A DNA stretch of 64,000 nt from Pseudoalteromonas haloplanktis ATCC 14393 (lineage in GTDB: Bacteria > Pseudomonadota > Gammaproteobacteria > Enterobacterales > Alteromonadaceae): the NCBI RefSeq assembly GCF_000238355.1, contig NZ_AHCA01000007.1, forward strand, positions 62,001 to 126,000, given 5' to 3'. Position 1 is the stretch's first letter. Each line of letters begins with the position of its first letter. The notes beneath the pieces are model-generated. The model was not told the DNA's origin. It searched no databases and saw only the letters and a list, made by a program, of their open reading frames with translations. This document shows, piece after piece, positions 25,542 to 36,577 of the stretch. The position numbers were made by a program, and so were the translations under genes.

Positions 25542-27991
25542 TTACACACTGACGACTGTGCTTGGCTGAGTACAATATCACTAATCGACTGCCAGACTCG
25601 TGCTGGCAGTAAAGCTTTTAGATGCATATAGACTTCGCACAGGTCGGTACTGCCTTGTAAGCCATTATCGGTTTCACTAATCAAATGCTGTTCACGCAGA
25701 TTATTGATAAAACTAACCAATACTTTTTTATCGAAAAACTCTGGGGTTTTGATGCCGTGTAATGTTCCTAAACGCTCAGCTAATACTTGGCTTTCACGCT
25801 CAAGTTCAGCACGGTCAATCCCTTTACTTGTTTGAATAAAGCCAATCACAATGGCATAACGCTGTAAGGTTAGGCTGAGTGCGCGGCCGAGTATTTCCAA
25901 CTTGGCTAAGCAATCATTGCTATTGGTGATTTTTATAGCATCGCCGTCGATTTCAATTAAGTCCTGATCAACAAAGCTGGCTAAAATACGGGTAATGTAG
26001 TTTTCGTCTAACTCATGTAAAAACCACTCTTTGGCAAATAACGGGTAAAAACTACTAACCAACTCTTGGCATTGTGTGATGCTTGTTTTATGGCTTTTAA
26101 ATATATGTAAGGCCAGTAAGCTAGGCACTGCAAAGGCATGTAAAATATTATTACGATAATAGTTAAAGAGGATTTTCTCTTTATCGTTAATAGCGATAAT
26201 CTCCCCAAACTCGTCACTTATCACATCAAACTTATTTAATTTCAGTGCATGTGTGAGTAGTTGCTCAGCATTTTCATCAGGGGTGGTGATTTTTTCGCTA
26301 TAACTGGCGCTGCGCTGTAGATGCAAATAAAAGTCTAGCTGCGCTAACAGTTTAGGCTTACTCAATGCTTGCTTGTCGTTAACTAATAAAATCATTGCTA
26401 ATAAATTAACTGAGTTAAGTGCAGCGGCACTGTTAATATTGACCATCACCTTGTCGGCTAAAGTGGCGACTTGCGAGCCCAGCCATTGCGGTTTCTGTAC
26501 ATCGGTTGGGTGAATTGATTCACGCCAATTAGGTTGGTGTTCATTGAGATATTGATTAACTGAGATTGGGTCGCCAAAGTTTAAATAACCACGGCCGTAG
26601 TTTTTTAAATTTTTAATGGCTTTAAAAATACCAAAAATTGACTCGCCTTTCTTATCATCGCCCGCTAATTCTTTTAAGTAAGTGTTTATTTCCATCACGT
26701 GCTCGTAGCCAATATACACAGGCACAATTGAAATAGGGCGATCAATTCCGCGTAACATGGCTTGTAAGGTCATTGCTAACATGCCGGTTTTTGGAGGTAA
26801 TAAGCGCCCAGTGCGGCTACGCCCGCCTTCAGTGTAAAACTTGACTGAGTAACCTTTAATAAATAGCTGGCTTAAATACTCTTTAAACACGGCTGAATAG
26901 AGCTTATTGCCTGCGAATGAGCGGCGAATAAAAAACGCTCCAGAGCGGCGGAAGATGCCACCGGCAGGGAAAAAGTTTAAGTTTATACCCGCAGCAATAT
27001 GCGGCGGTACTAAGCCTAAGTGGTAAATCGAGTAGGTGAGCAATAAATAATCCATGTGTGAGCGATGACATGGCATATAAATGATCTCATGACCTTTGTT
27101 GGTTAGATCATGTAACTGCTCCGTGTATTTAATATCAATACCGTTATACAGTTTGTTCCACAGCCACGTTAAAACACGATCGGCAACACGAATCGTGGCA
27201 TCACTGTAATTGGCGGCAATTTCGTCTAATAGTTTTAGTGCATTTTGTCTTGCTTGATCATGGCTAATATTCTTCTCTTTTGCCTCTGTTTGAATGGCTT
27301 TTTTGATTGTTGGTGAGGCGAGTAGAGAATTAAACAGTTGCTCACGTGAAGGCATCTTAGGGCCTGTCGCCGCAAGCTTTTGACGACGAAAATGTACCCG
27401 CGCAACACGCAGTAGTTTATGAGGAAGCTCATCAACATCCGCTTTTTCATTCACAAGTAATGATAAATCTAATGGCTGGCTAAAACGTACAAAATTGTCA
27501 CGACCAGAAAATAGTAAAACAAAAAATTTACGAAACCAGCTGGGAGTCAATGAATGTGAAACCAACGTGCCTAATCCCGGCTTCTCTTTACCTGGGTTAC
27601 GGCCCCATAAAATGGTTACTGGCAGCACTTGTACATTTTGTTCGCCACTGGCGAGTAACTGATCAATGATTTGTTTGCCCTGCTGAAGCGCATCTGTTGG
27701 TTTTGCTTTATCGCCAAACAAAGGAGGCGGGTTTTGTAAACCAATAAAGCGATCCAGCTCTTGGCTGCCTAAGCGTTGTGATTGCATGGGGGAAGGTAGG
27801 CCAAATTTTTTACATACCTTATCCAGAGCTGCTAAATCTGAGCGGGCATTGAGCTTAACAATATAAAAGGTTGGATAAGCCGGATTAAGGCCATATTGTT
27901 CGATTGGGTTTTCGGGCAATACCTTGCTTTTCACAAACAAGCTATTCATCACCTTAGAGACAAAGTTCAAACAATAATTAAAAATACGCAT
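25538..27991 (-). CDS. plsB: Glycerol-3-phosphate 1-O-acyltransferase
   Basis: 817 residues from ATG 27991, close to E. coli PlsB (807). I chose this start because GGTGAG precedes it and it begins [10 protein letters not shown] as in the family; an upstream TTG (28048) would add a hydrophobic run. The acyltransferase block has [10 protein letters not shown] (the HX4D motif), [28 protein letters not shown] and IVPVYIGYE. The enzyme makes lysophosphatidate at the inner membrane, the first step of phospholipid synthesis. Divergent from the S10 operon, with about 400 bp between start codons. Confidence 0.95.
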   Translation of the reverse strand: MRIFNYCLNFVSKVMNSLFVKSKVLPENPIEQYGLNPAYPTFYIVKLNARSDLAALDKVCKKFGLPSPMQSQRLGSQELDRFIGLQNPPPLFGDKAKPTDALQQGKQIIDQLLASGEQNVQVLPVTILWGRNPGKEKPGLGTLVSHSLTPSWFRKFFVLLFSGRDNFVRFSQPLDLSLLVNEKADVDELPHKLLRVARVHFRRQKLAATGPKMPSREQLFNSLLASPTIKKAIQTEAKEKNISHDQARQNALKLLDEIAANYSDATIRVADRVLTWLWNKLYNGIDIKYTEQLHDLTNKGHEIIYMPCHRSHMDYLLLTYSIYHLGLVPPHIAAGINLNFFPAGGIFRRSGAFFIRRSFAGNKLYSAVFKEYLSQLFIKGYSVKFYTEGGRSRTGRLLPPKTGMLAMTLQAMLRGIDRPISIVPVYIGYEHVMEINTYLKELAGDDKKGESIFGIFKAIKNLKNYGRGYLNFGDPISVNQYLNEHQPNWRESIHPTDVQKPQWLGSQVATLADKVMVNINSAAALNSVNLLAMILLVNDKQALSKPKLLAQLDFYLHLQRSASYSEKITTPDENAEQLLTHALKLNKFDVISDEFGEIIAINDKEKILFNYYRNNILHAFAVPSLLALHIFKSHKTSITQCQELVSSFYPLFAKEWFLHELDENYITRILASFVDQDLIEIDGDAIKITNSNDCLAKLEILGRALSLTLQRYAIVIGFIQTSKGIDRAELERESQVLAERLGTLHGIKTPEFFDKKVLVSFINNLREQHLISETDNGLQGSTDLCEVYMHLKALLPARVWQSISDIVLSQAQSSVCN

Positions 27992-28182
27992 CAACTCACC
28001 AAGATTAAGGGTTAGAAATAAAAGCAAAATTAGCGCGAATAATAACAAGTAAAAACTGGACTGACCATTACCATTCTAGTTCGGACGTGATTAACTATAG
28101 TTAATTCCATGAAATGACGACACACAGAAATGCAATTTTTGGTAACACCAAGTAGTATTCTTGGGCTCGTTGAAAATAGTTG

Positions 28183-28210
28183 TTGCATTTATCACCAATG
28201 TCACTATAAT
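28183..28210 (+). promoter_or_regulatory. Sigma70-type promoter of the S10 operon
   Basis: TTGCAT (28183-28188) and a perfect TATAAT (28205-28210) are separated by 16 bp. Transcription would start near 28217, about 180 nt before rpsJ, leaving a long structured leader. The region between plsB and this promoter (27992-28182) shows nothing else I can name. Confidence 0.75.
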
Positions 28211-28214
28211 ACGC

Positions 28215-28710
<496 letters not shown>

Positions 28711-28737
28711 TCGAAAGATTAGAGAGGTTTTAGGAAA

Positions 28738-29373
28738 ATGGCATTAGGTCTAGTCGGTCGTAAAGTGGGTATGACACGTATCTTCACTGAAGATGGTGTA
28801 TCTATCCCTGTGACAGTTATTGAAGCGACTCCTAACCGCATTGCTCAGATCAAATCTGACGCAACAGACGGTTATAACGCGCTTCAAGTAACCGCAGGCA
28901 CTAAAAAAGCAAGTCGTGTAAACAAAGCTTCAGCGGGTCACTTCGCTAAAGCAGGTGTTGAAGCGGGTCGCGGTCTGTGGGAATTCCGCCTAAATGGTGG
29001 TGAAGGCGATTTTGAAGTAGGCGCTGAGCTTACTGTTGAATTATTCAACGAAATCAACAAAGTTGACGTAACCGGTACTTCTAAAGGTAAAGGTTTCCAA
29101 GGTGGTGTTAAGCGCTGGAATTTCAGCATGCAAGACGCGACTCACGGTAACTCTCTATCTCACCGTGCTCCTGGTTCAATCGGTCAAAACCAATCACCTG
29201 GTAAGGTGTTTAAAGGTAAGAAAATGGCCGGTCATATGGGTGCTGAGCGTGTAACGACTCAAAACTTAGAACTAGTACGCGTTGACGCTGAGCGTAACTT
29301 GCTTTTAGTTAAAGGTGCAGTACCTGGCGCTATCGGCGGTGACGTTATCGTTAAACCTGCTGTTAAAGCATAA
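28738..29373 (+). CDS. rplC: Large ribosomal subunit protein L3
   Basis: 211 residues. The start [16 protein letters not shown] and the central [23 protein letters not shown] loop identify L3, which helps form the peptidyl-transferase centre and initiates 50S assembly. The loop carries the Gln that PrmB methylates in E. coli. AGGA precedes the ATG; it lies 27 bp after rpsJ. Confidence 0.98.
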   Translation: MALGLVGRKVGMTRIFTEDGVSIPVTVIEATPNRIAQIKSDATDGYNALQVTAGTKKASRVNKASAGHFAKAGVEAGRGLWEFRLNGGEGDFEVGAELTVELFNEINKVDVTGTSKGKGFQGGVKRWNFSMQDATHGNSLSHRAPGSIGQNQSPGKVFKGKKMAGHMGAERVTTQNLELVRVDAERNLLLVKGAVPGAIGGDVIVKPAVKA

Positions 29374-29390
29374 GTCCTGGAGATTTAGTG

Positions 29391-29996
29391 ATGGAATTAG
29401 CAATTAAAGACGCTTCTGGCGCTCTTGAAGTTTCTGAAGCTACTTTTGGACGTGAGTTTAACGAAGCATTAGTACATCAAGTAGTTGTTGCATACGCAGC
29501 AGGTGCTCGTCAAGGTACTCGTGCTCAGAAGACACGTTCTGAAGTAAGCGGTGGTGGTAAAAAACCATGGGCTCAAAAAGGTACTGGCCGTGCACGTGCT
29601 GGTACAATCCGTAGCCCAATTTGGCGTTCAGGTGGCGTTAGCTTCGCAGCTAAACCACAAGACCACAGCCAAAAAGTAAACCGTAAAATGTACCGCGGTG
29701 CGATCAAAAGCATCTTATCTGAATTAGTTCGTCAAGAGCGTTTAATCGTTGTTGAAAGCTTTGGTTTAGAAGCACCAAAGACTAAAGAACTAGTTGCTAA
29801 GCTTAAAGAACTTGAGCTTAAAGATGTTCTTATCGTGACTGAAGAAGTAGATGAGAATCTATTCTTATCGGCACGTAACCTGTACAAGGTTGACACGCGT
29901 GATGTAGCTGGTATCGATCCTGTAAGCTTAATCGCTTTCGATAAGGTACTTATTACAGCTGCTGCTGTTAAGCAACTTGAGGAGACGCTAGCATGA
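29391..29996 (+). CDS. rplD: Large ribosomal subunit protein L4, probable operon autoregulator
   Basis: 201 residues from ATG 29391 (a GTG immediately before it is not needed; family proteins start MEL). The loop [26 protein letters not shown] lines the peptide exit tunnel. In E. coli free L4 represses the S10 operon by acting on the leader; a matching leader is present here. It ends in an ATGA overlap with rplW. Confidence 0.97.
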   Translation: MELAIKDASGALEVSEATFGREFNEALVHQVVVAYAAGARQGTRAQKTRSEVSGGGKKPWAQKGTGRARAGTIRSPIWRSGGVSFAAKPQDHSQKVNRKMYRGAIKSILSELVRQERLIVVESFGLEAPKTKELVAKLKELELKDVLIVTEEVDENLFLSARNLYKVDTRDVAGIDPVSLIAFDKVLITAAAVKQLEETLA

Positions 29997-30295
29997 TCCG
30001 TGAAGAACGTCTTTTAAAAGTGATCCTTGCTCCACATATCTCTGAGAAAAGCACTATTGCTGCTGAAGAAAACAACACAATCGTTTTCAAAGTAACAAAT
30101 GATGCAACTAAAGCTGAGATCAAATCAGCTGTTGAGAAGCTTTTTGAAGTGGAAGTAACTGGTGTTCGCACACTAAACGTTAAGGGTAAAACAAAACGTA
30201 CTGGCATGCGTTTCGGTCGTCGTAGCGACTGGAAGAAAGCTTACGTTACTCTTAAAGAAGGTAGCGAGCTAGACTTTGTCGGCGGCGCCGAGTAA
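29993..30295 (+). CDS. rplW: Large ribosomal subunit protein L23
   Basis: 100 residues, E. coli length. [20 protein letters not shown] and the loop [19 protein letters not shown] are typical. L23 sits at the tunnel exit and docks trigger factor and SRP. Its start overlaps the rplD stop (ATGA), giving translational coupling. Confidence 0.97.
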   Translation: MIREERLLKVILAPHISEKSTIAAEENNTIVFKVTNDATKAEIKSAVEKLFEVEVTGVRTLNVKGKTKRTGMRFGRRSDWKKAYVTLKEGSELDFVGGAE

Positions 30296-30312
30296 TAAGG
30301 GGAGTTAGAATT

Positions 30313-31137
30313 ATGGCACTTCAAAAGTGTAAACCAACTTCTGCGGGTCGTCGTCACCTAGTTAAAGTGGTTAACCCAGATTTACATAAGGGTAAACCTT
30401 ACGCTCCACTTTTAGAGAAAAACTCTAAATCAGGTGGTCGTAATAACAATGGTCGTATTACGGTTCGTCATATCGGTGGTGGTCATAAGCAGCATTACCG
30501 TGTAATCGATTTTAAACGTACTAAAGATGGCATTCCAGCTGTTGTTGAGCGTTTAGAATATGATCCAAATCGTAGCGCAAACATCGCTCTTGTATTATAT
30601 GCAGACGGTGAGCGTCGTTACATTATCGCACCAAAAGGCTTAAAAGCTGGCGATGCAATCCAGTCTGGTGTTGATGCACCAATCAAGCCTGGTAATGCAT
30701 TACCTATGCGTAATATGCCGGTAGGTTCGACTGTTCACAACGTAGAATTAAAACCAGGTAAAGGTGCTCAAATCGCACGTTCTGCTGGTGCATACGTTCA
30801 AATCCTTGCACGTGATGGTCAATATGTAACATTACGTCTTCGTTCAGGCGAAGTTCGTAAAGTTGAATCTGATTGTCGTGCTACGCTAGGTGAAGTAGGC
30901 AATGCTGAGCATATGCTTCGTTCACTTGGTAAAGCAGGTGCAAACCGCTGGCGTGGTATTCGTCCGACAGTTCGTGGTGTTGCCATGAACCCGGTAGATC
31001 ACCCACACGGTGGTGGTGAAGGTCGTACATCTGGTGGTCGTCATCCTGTGTCTCCATGGGGTAAACCGACTAAAGGTGCTAAGACGCGTAAGAACAAGCG
31101 TACGGATAAATTTATAGTACGTCGTCGTACTAAGTAA
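30313..31137 (+). CDS. rplB: Large ribosomal subunit protein L2
   Basis: 274 residues. The family signature [20 protein letters not shown] near the C-terminus, with the catalytically important His of the peptidyl-transferase region, is intact, and the tail is basic (RRRTK). GGGGAG precedes the start. 17 bp after rplW. Confidence 0.98.
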   Translation: MALQKCKPTSAGRRHLVKVVNPDLHKGKPYAPLLEKNSKSGGRNNNGRITVRHIGGGHKQHYRVIDFKRTKDGIPAVVERLEYDPNRSANIALVLYADGERRYIIAPKGLKAGDAIQSGVDAPIKPGNALPMRNMPVGSTVHNVELKPGKGAQIARSAGAYVQILARDGQYVTLRLRSGEVRKVESDCRATLGEVGNAEHMLRSLGKAGANRWRGIRPTVRGVAMNPVDHPHGGGEGRTSGGRHPVSPWGKPTKGAKTRKNKRTDKFIVRRRTK

Positions 31138-31143
31138 TATTGA

Positions 31144-31431
<288 letters not shown>

Positions 31432-31445
31432 GAGGGGAATGATAA

Positions 31446-31778
31446 ATGCAAGCATTAGCTAAACATAAATTCGCCTCTGGTTCGGCGCAAAAAGCACGTC
31501 TAGTTGCAGATCAGATCCGCGGGTTACCTGTCGATCGCGCACTAGAAATCCTGGCGTACAGCCCTAAAAAAGCGGCTGTATTAGTTAAGAAAGTACTTGA
31601 GTCTGCTATTGCTAACGCAGAGCATAACGAAGGTGCTGACATTGATGAGCTTCGTGTAACTACGATCTTTGTGGACGATGGTCCTACAATGAAACGTATT
31701 ATGCCACGTGCTAAAGGACGCGCTGACCGCATCCTTAAGCGTACAAGCCACATCACTGTTGTGGTTTCAGATAGCTAG
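31446..31778 (+). CDS. rplV: Large ribosomal subunit protein L22
   Basis: 110 residues: [20 protein letters not shown] at the N-terminus, and the tunnel hairpin loop with [20 protein letters not shown], where macrolide-resistance changes arise in other species. GAGGGGAATG region gives a good Shine-Dalgarno. Confidence 0.98.
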   Translation: MQALAKHKFASGSAQKARLVADQIRGLPVDRALEILAYSPKKAAVLVKKVLESAIANAEHNEGADIDELRVTTIFVDDGPTMKRIMPRAKGRADRILKRTSHITVVVSDS

Positions 31779-31789
31779 GAGTATAAGTA

Positions 31790-32491
31790 ATGGGACAAAA
31801 AGTTCATCCTACTGGTATTCGCCTAGGTATCTCTAAACCTTGGGTTTCTACCTGGTACGCGAATTCAAAAGATTTCTCTGCACAGCTTTTTGGCGATCAC
31901 AAAGTACGTACATTCCTTACTAAGGAATTAAAAGCGGCTTCTGTGTCTAAAATCGTTATTGAGCGTCCAGCAAAATCAATCCGCGTAACAATCCACACGG
32001 CTCGTCCGGGTGTTGTTATCGGTAAAAAAGGCGAAGACGTAGAAAAATTACGTCAAGCGGTAACTAAGATTGCTGGTGTACCTGCTCAGATCAATATTTC
32101 TGAAGTACGTAAACCAGAACTTGATGCACAACTAGTAGCAGACGGCATTGCCTCTCAACTAGAGCGTCGTGTTATGTTCCGTCGCGCTATGAAGCGTTCG
32201 GTACAAAATGCAATGCGCATCGGTTCTAAAGGGATCAAAGTTGAAGTTAGCGGTCGTCTTGGCGGCGCAGAAATCGCACGTTCAGAATGGTATCGTGAAG
32301 GTCGTGTACCTCTACATACTCTTCGTGCTGATATCGACTACGCAACTTCTGAAGCCTTAACCACTTATGGTATCATTGGTGTTAAAGTTTGGATCTTCAA
32401 AGGCGAAGTTATTGGTGGTTTACCACTAGTACAAGAGCAAGAGAAGCCAGCTAAACGCGCACCAAAGAAAGCCAAAAAAAGTGCTAAGTAG
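31790..32491 (+). CDS. rpsC: Small ribosomal subunit protein S3
   Basis: 233 residues, E. coli length. The KH domain motif [15 protein letters not shown] (GxxG loop) and the C-terminal S3 domain ([20 protein letters not shown]) are present; the tail is lysine-rich. S3 forms part of the mRNA entry helicase of the 30S subunit. Starts 11 bp after rplV with an AGGAG Shine-Dalgarno. Confidence 0.98.
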   Translation: MGQKVHPTGIRLGISKPWVSTWYANSKDFSAQLFGDHKVRTFLTKELKAASVSKIVIERPAKSIRVTIHTARPGVVIGKKGEDVEKLRQAVTKIAGVPAQINISEVRKPELDAQLVADGIASQLERRVMFRRAMKRSVQNAMRIGSKGIKVEVSGRLGGAEIARSEWYREGRVPLHTLRADIDYATSEALTTYGIIGVKVWIFKGEVIGGLPLVQEQEKPAKRAPKKAKKSAK

Positions 32492-32503
32492 AGGTAGCGA
32501 GTA

Positions 32504-32917
32504 ATGTTACAGCCAAAACGTACAAAATTCCGTAAAATGCACAAAGGCCGCAACCGCGGTTTAGCGCAAAACGGTAACAAAGTAAGCTTCGGTACTTTCG
32601 GTTTGAAAGCTACTGGCCGTGGCCGCATGACTGCTCGTCAAATCGAAGCAGCTCGTCGTGCCATGACGCGTCACGTGAAACGTCAAGGTAAAATCTGGAT
32701 CCGTGTGTTCCCAGACAAGCCAATCACGAACAAACCGCTTGAAGTTCGTATGGGTAAAGGTAAAGGTTCTGTTGAATATTGGGTTGCTGAAATTCAGCCT
32801 GGTAAAGTACTTTACGAAATGGAAGGTGTTTCTGAAGAGCTTGCTCGTGAAGCATTCGACCTTGCTGCTCGTAAACTGCCATTCAAAACAACTTTCGTAA
32901 CTCGGACGGTAATGTGA
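32504..32917 (+). CDS. rplP: Large ribosomal subunit protein L16
   Basis: 137 residues: [19 protein letters not shown], then [20 protein letters not shown] and [21 protein letters not shown]16 contacts the A-site tRNA elbow; the Arg hydroxylated by RoxA in E. coli lies in the KGSVEYW region neighbourhood. The TGA stop overlaps the rpmC ATG by one base. Confidence 0.98.
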   Translation: MLQPKRTKFRKMHKGRNRGLAQNGNKVSFGTFGLKATGRGRMTARQIEAARRAMTRHVKRQGKIWIRVFPDKPITNKPLEVRMGKGKGSVEYWVAEIQPGKVLYEMEGVSEELAREAFDLAARKLPFKTTFVTRTVM

Positions 32918-33108
32918 TGAAAGCAAGCGAACTAAAAGACAAAAGCGTAGAAGAGCTTAATGCTGAACTTCTAGGACTTCTTCGTGAGCAGTTTAACCTG
33001 CGCATGCAAGCAAGCACTGGTCAGTTAGCTCAAACTCACACGCTAAGAACAGTACGTCGCGATATCGCGCGTGTAAAAACAATTATTAACCAGAAGGCAG
33101 GTCAATAA
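32917..33108 (+). CDS. rpmC: Large ribosomal subunit protein L29
   Basis: 63 residues from ATG 32917 ([14 protein letters not shown]); a GTG one codon earlier is not used in the family. [16 protein letters not shown] and [13 protein letters not shown] are conserved. L29 is at the tunnel exit beside L23. It overlaps rplP and rpsQ by one base each. Confidence 0.97.
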   Translation: MKASELKDKSVEELNAELLGLLREQFNLRMQASTGQLAQTHTLRTVRRDIARVKTIINQKAGQ

Positions 33109-33365
33109 TGAGCGATAAAATCCGTACTCTTCAAGGCACTGTAATTAGCGACAAGATGGAAAAATCTTTCACTATCGCTATCGCACGTTACGTGAAGCAC
33201 CCAATCTATGGGAAATTCATCAAACGTACGACTAAATTACACGTACATGACGAAAATAACACAGCAAAAGCGGGTGACGTAGTTACTATCCGTGAATGCG
33301 CACCAATCTCTAAGACTAAGTCTTGGACATTAGTAGACGTTATTTCTAGTCCAAAACAAGCTTAA
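33108..33365 (+). CDS. rpsQ: Small ribosomal subunit protein S17
   Basis: 85 residues: [39 protein letters not shown] and [16 protein letters not shown], an OB-fold 16S-binding protein. It is the last gene of the S10 operon here; a strong terminator follows within 25 bp, and no rplN or other spc-operon gene lies downstream in the window. Confidence 0.97.
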   Translation: MSDKIRTLQGTVISDKMEKSFTIAIARYVKHPIYGKFIKRTTKLHVHDENNTAKAGDVVTIRECAPISKTKSWTLVDVISSPKQA

Positions 33366-33388
33366 TTTTTAATTAAGTCTGTTTTATA

Positions 33389-33420
33389 AAAAGCCCCGGC
33401 ATTAGCTGGGGCTTTTTGTT
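33389..33420 (+). terminator. Rho-independent terminator of the S10 operon
   Basis: AAAAGCCCCGGC pairs with GCTGGGGCTTTT (one G-U) around a short ATTA loop, followed by TTGTTTTT. It closes the operon directly after rpsQ. Confidence 0.9.
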
Positions 33421-33427
33421 TTTAGGA

Positions 33428-33476
33428 GCTGTAAGTTTTAAGCCGTCAGCCGTCAGCCGTCAGCCGTCAGCTGCTC
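33428..33476 (+). repeat. Phased heptamer tandem repeat, copy 1
   Basis: Seven consecutive 7-mers in phase: GCTGTAA, GTTTTAA, four perfect GCCGTCA, then GCTGCTC. Non-coding, just after the S10 terminator. The same unit type occurs at 34898-34946 and 55774-55808. Confidence 0.85.
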
Positions 33477-33498
33477 GGAGTGAATTTGAGGGCCGTAG

Positions 33499-33525
33499 CT
33501 TGGGTTGAGTATTGCGAAACCCGAG
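33499..33525 (-). repeat. Degenerate copy of the GTTGGG..CTCAACCCAAC palindromic repeat
   Basis: Read on the minus strand this 27-mer is CTCGGGTTTCGC, AATA, CTCAACCCAAG. It matches the copy at 56351-56377 at 19 of 27 positions and keeps the inverted ends. Repeats of this type are scattered between genes in many gammaproteobacteria. Confidence 0.6.
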
Positions 33526-33615
33526 GAGAAAAGAGCGCCGAGAATTGAAACTCCACTGATTGAACTAAATCTGTATTTAAACACTCATAAAGCAAACTGT
33601 TTACAGGGAGTTCAC

Positions 33616-34386
33616 GTGTTTAAAAATAACTATAAGGCATGGGGCATTTCTATTGGCTTACATGTCGTTATTATTTATTTAGTTTCAAGGCAAACGGTAG
33701 AGGTTCAACAACCTGAAAAGGTGGAAGTCATGCAAGCCTACGTTATGGTTGATCTTGCAGCAATGCCAGATATTAACAGTAGTACGCAACCAGCCTTTGA
33801 AAGTGAGGCAAAGCTTAGTGAGGTCGAGCAATCCACAAAACAACCCACAGAACAACCAGAAGCTAAGCTGACTACACACGACGCTAAGTCGCATGTAGAT
33901 GAGCCTGCAATTATTAGTAAAACAACCCCCCAGACAAAACCATCAGCAAGCTCTCCGAAGGTTGAGCTCTCAGCAGTTGAAGTTCTGGCAGATAAGCAGA
34001 AATTAGGTGGTGATCAGCAAGGCACAGAGCAGCCATTTAAAAAGCTTAATCCATACGCACCGATACCTCTTGTTACAGCGGCAAATGAAGCGCGCAACTC
34101 ATTTGACTACTCTCAATCAGCAATACCGCAAAGCGCTGATGAAAAACTGCGATTAACAGTACCGAAAGCACACTCAACTAGTTATAAATCAGATGTAGTG
34201 TGGCAAAGCACTGATGGCAGTAAACGAATGGAGATGTATCAAGGTATGTGTTATGACATCGATTTCAACGGTGTAATGGGTAAAGCTGGTCTCCCACAAG
34301 GTTCGCCAAGGCCATGTAAAGATAACGATGCTATTTTATTCGATAAAATAATGGATAAATGGAACCGCAAAAAACCACTTAAATAG
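33616..34386 (+). CDS. Membrane-anchored periplasmic protein with TonB/TolA-like layout, unknown
   Basis: 256 residues from GTG 33616, chosen for the Shine-Dalgarno AGGGAG six bases upstream; an upstream TTG (33505) lies inside the palindromic repeat. A single N-terminal membrane helix (GISIGLHVVIIYLVS, about 9-25) is followed by a long Glu/Gln/Lys/Pro-rich, probably extended linker (about 55-170), then a small C-terminal domain (about 190-256) with two cysteines (GMCYDIDFNG and PRPCKDND) that could form a disulfide. The layout recalls TonB or TolA, but no TonB C-terminal motif is seen and no ExbB/ExbD genes are near. I do not recognise the family. Confidence 0.7.
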   Translation: MFKNNYKAWGISIGLHVVIIYLVSRQTVEVQQPEKVEVMQAYVMVDLAAMPDINSSTQPAFESEAKLSEVEQSTKQPTEQPEAKLTTHDAKSHVDEPAIISKTTPQTKPSASSPKVELSAVEVLADKQKLGGDQQGTEQPFKKLNPYAPIPLVTAANEARNSFDYSQSAIPQSADEKLRLTVPKAHSTSYKSDVVWQSTDGSKRMEMYQGMCYDIDFNGVMGKAGLPQGSPRPCKDNDAILFDKIMDKWNRKKPLK

Positions 34387-34508
34387 CAGGATCATAATTT
34401 ACGAAGTTTTTGGCTTGTGGAAAATAGAGGCACATCAGTAGTTAGTTTGTAAATAACTTGACCTTGGTTTTACTCCAACTTTTATGATGTGTTTTTTACT
34501 TATTATTT

Positions 34509-34859
34509 ATGATTATGTGCATCATTCAAAACTACTTATTAAGTCTACGCATTAGCGAATATCAGCCATCTATTGCACAGGTGCTGAATATTACAGAATT
34601 AGTCTCGCAGTCGATAAAGTCGTGTGATGAATACTTAGAGGCTGCTTTGGTGTATTCGATGCAGCATCCAATGTACTCATTACATAAAAAAGAGTTGAGT
34701 TTGCTAGCACAAATATTAATTAGGTTGGGATATAGACTATCAACCCGAACAGCTAACGAATTGCTGATACGCTTTTCCCAACACTCAGTGTTAGTTACTT
34801 TCGCAAATGATCAGTTCAGCGCCCAAGCTATCATTAAAAAACACGTAATTTATAATTAA
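34509..34859 (+). CDS. Hypothetical protein, helical
   Basis: 116 residues from an ATG at 34509 (a second ATG at 34515 is equally possible). It is predicted to be mostly helical, with no signal peptide, Cys pair or recognisable motif. The Shine-Dalgarno is weak (T-rich leader). Support for a real gene is the terminator starting one base after the stop codon and its setting between two strain-variable-looking repeats. It may be an accessory gene. Confidence 0.5.
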   Translation: MIMCIIQNYLLSLRISEYQPSIAQVLNITELVSQSIKSCDEYLEAALVYSMQHPMYSLHKKELSLLAQILIRLGYRLSTRTANELLIRFSQHSVLVTFANDQFSAQAIIKKHVIYN

Positions 34860-34860
34860 A

Positions 34861-34890
34861 AGCCTTTGCAAATGCAAAGGCTGATATTTT
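34861..34890 (+). terminator. Rho-independent terminator, possibly bidirectional
   Basis: AGCCTTTGC (34861-34869) pairs with GCAAAGGCT (34874-34882), 9 bp perfect, followed by GATATTTTT. It sits between the hypothetical gene and the convergent nuclease gene. Confidence 0.8.
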
Positions 34891-34896
34891 TCACTG

Positions 34897-34946
<50 letters not shown>

Positions 34947-34948
34947 TT

Positions 34949-36577
34949 CTACCAGATCATCTCGACGAACTCTGGGTGATCAACAAATGGATTACGATTA
35001 CCTTGATGCTCATAAGCGGCTTGGTTTCTATCTAGTTCAAGCTGACTGACAGGATCGTCGTTATGCCAATTAACCAACATAGTGACTACCCAATTCTCAA
35101 ATACTTGGTTACTAGAGCCGTTAAGTACGGCATTACTAGCCGTGGTGTTGTTTTGCCACGCTCCAATGACATTCTCATAGCGGGTTGCCATATAAAAGTA
35201 GGCGCGTGCAAAGTCACCTTTAAATTCATCGATTGGCTCAAATACCGTACCTGAGTAATTAATTGAGCTTGCTGCACTGCCCAGTTTACTGCCATTACTT
35301 GAGGTGTAGCTGGCGCTGCCTACTTCACCAAACGGATAATTGCTGCGTTTTGAATTGACGTAACCATCGGTGGCAAAAATATGATGTACGTCTGAATTCA
35401 TAGGCTCATTTGTGCCGCCAAACCAACTTTTCGGGAATGAATGTTCGCGGTTATAACAATCACCTTCGCCTCTGTAGGTACCACATTGATTCGTAACAGC
35501 GACGTAGTTATAACTGTCTTGGCCCATTGGATTTTCAGCATAGCGATCGAGAATCGAATTGTCGTTTTCAAAGTATTTATCGCGAGATGCGCTATCGTAA
35601 AAACTCCAAATTGCTGAATATCCCTGTGAATTGTGGTCTTTTATAATATTGTATAGCTCTGATTTTAGAGCGTAGCCTGTTAAACCTTGGGTTGTGACAT
35701 AATAACCACTTGGCTCTGTGGGGGGCGTTTCTGGGTTAGTATCATCGCCCAGTGTGAATGGCGTTGCTTCGCTAGTTTGAAAGCTACTGCCGCTTGCAAG
35801 AGGTGTTTGCTCAAATGTGAGCGCGTAACTGCCATTACCAAATGAACAGCAGATACCATCACCATAACTATCAAAAATACTAAAGGTATAATCGCCATCC
35901 ACTAAACAGGCTTGCTCTGAGTAGCTACTATTGCCACTATAATCGCCACCAGATGCAACGGGTGTACCTTGTGCATTAGTAATTTGCCAACTTGTCTCTT
36001 CGCCATAGTTATCTGTAGTGAGCGCTAAACTAACAGTGTTATCAGCACAACTGGTCGGTGTTGGTGTGCTGCCAGCAGAATTTGGCATAAAACTATCTAC
36101 ATAAAGAGTTTCACTGCCATCAAAACCGCTAACATCATAAAAGCGTAGGCCAACGCTAATGGTCGTGTTACTTGATGCTGTGTATGTATAGCTGATCTGT
36201 TGCCATTGATTTAAAAGTGCAGGGTTTGAGTAGCCTTGATAGTCGTCAGCAATTAGGCGCGCTTTAACACCTCCTTCAGTGTGGTAAACCCAGCTTGAAA
36301 ATAGATAGCTTTGGCCTGCCTCAACAGTTATCTGTTGCAGTAAATCCGTATTACTTTGGCTTGCTGTATTCACCTCTACTTTTGCAGCGAGTGAACCGCT
36401 GTTGACGATAGAGCTTGACGGCGATAGCGTAATACCAGAATCAATAGTGCTCCAATTGTTAGGGGTATTACCAGACCAGTTTTCAAAGTCGCCATTATCA
36501 ATGGCGGCTAAGCAAGGTAGTGCTGCTAATAAAACAGCACTGGCGAGTATGCATTTTTTATATGTCCCGTGTGACAT
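34949..36577 (-). CDS. Secreted endonuclease I-family nuclease with N-terminal binding domains
   Basis: 542 residues. A signal peptide (ASAVLLAALPCLA) precedes a jelly-roll CBM-like domain (about 25-165; NGDFENWSGNTPNNWS, LYVDSF) and a cysteine-bearing beta domain (about 178-262; SIFDSYGDGICCSFGNGSY) often found on secreted marine enzymes. The C-terminal endonuclease I domain (about 290-540) has YNREHSFPKSWFG, SDVHHIFATDGYVNSKRSNY and GDFARAYFYMATRYEN, matching the NucM/EndA active site (His in the REHS and DVHH motifs). It should degrade extracellular DNA, for nutrient gain or biofilm turnover. The native E. coli-type enzyme is about 235 residues, so the N-terminal half is an addition. Confidence 0.92.
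   Translation of the reverse strand: MSHGTYKKCILASAVLLAALPCLAAIDNGDFENWSGNTPNNWSTIDSGITLSPSSSIVNSGSLAAKVEVNTASQSNTDLLQQITVEAGQSYLFSSWVYHTEGGVKARLIADDYQGYSNPALLNQWQQISYTYTASSNTTISVGLRFYDVSGFDGSETLYVDSFMPNSAGSTPTPTSCADNTVSLALTTDNYGEETSWQITNAQGTPVASGGDYSGNSSYSEQACLVDGDYTFSIFDSYGDGICCSFGNGSYALTFEQTPLASGSSFQTSEATPFTLGDDTNPETPPTEPSGYYVTTQGLTGYALKSELYNIIKDHNSQGYSAIWSFYDSASRDKYFENDNSILDRYAENPMGQDSYNYVAVTNQCGTYRGEGDCYNREHSFPKSWFGGTNEPMNSDVHHIFATDGYVNSKRSNYPFGEVGSASYTSSNGSKLGSAASSINYSGTVFEPIDEFKGDFARAYFYMATRYENVIGAWQNNTTASNAVLNGSSNQVFENWVVTMLVNWHNDDPVSQLELDRNQAAYEHQGNRNPFVDHPEFVEMIW

Noticed and set aside
32561..32926. Long minus-strand open frame opposite rplP
   Set aside because: Rare stop codons in a highly biased ribosomal gene produce antisense frames; the plus-strand L16 is certain.
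33505..33615. N-terminal extension of the TonB-like protein from a TTG at 33505
   Set aside because: The extension is encoded partly by the palindromic repeat, and GTG 33616 has a strong Shine-Dalgarno and places the membrane helix at the N-terminus.
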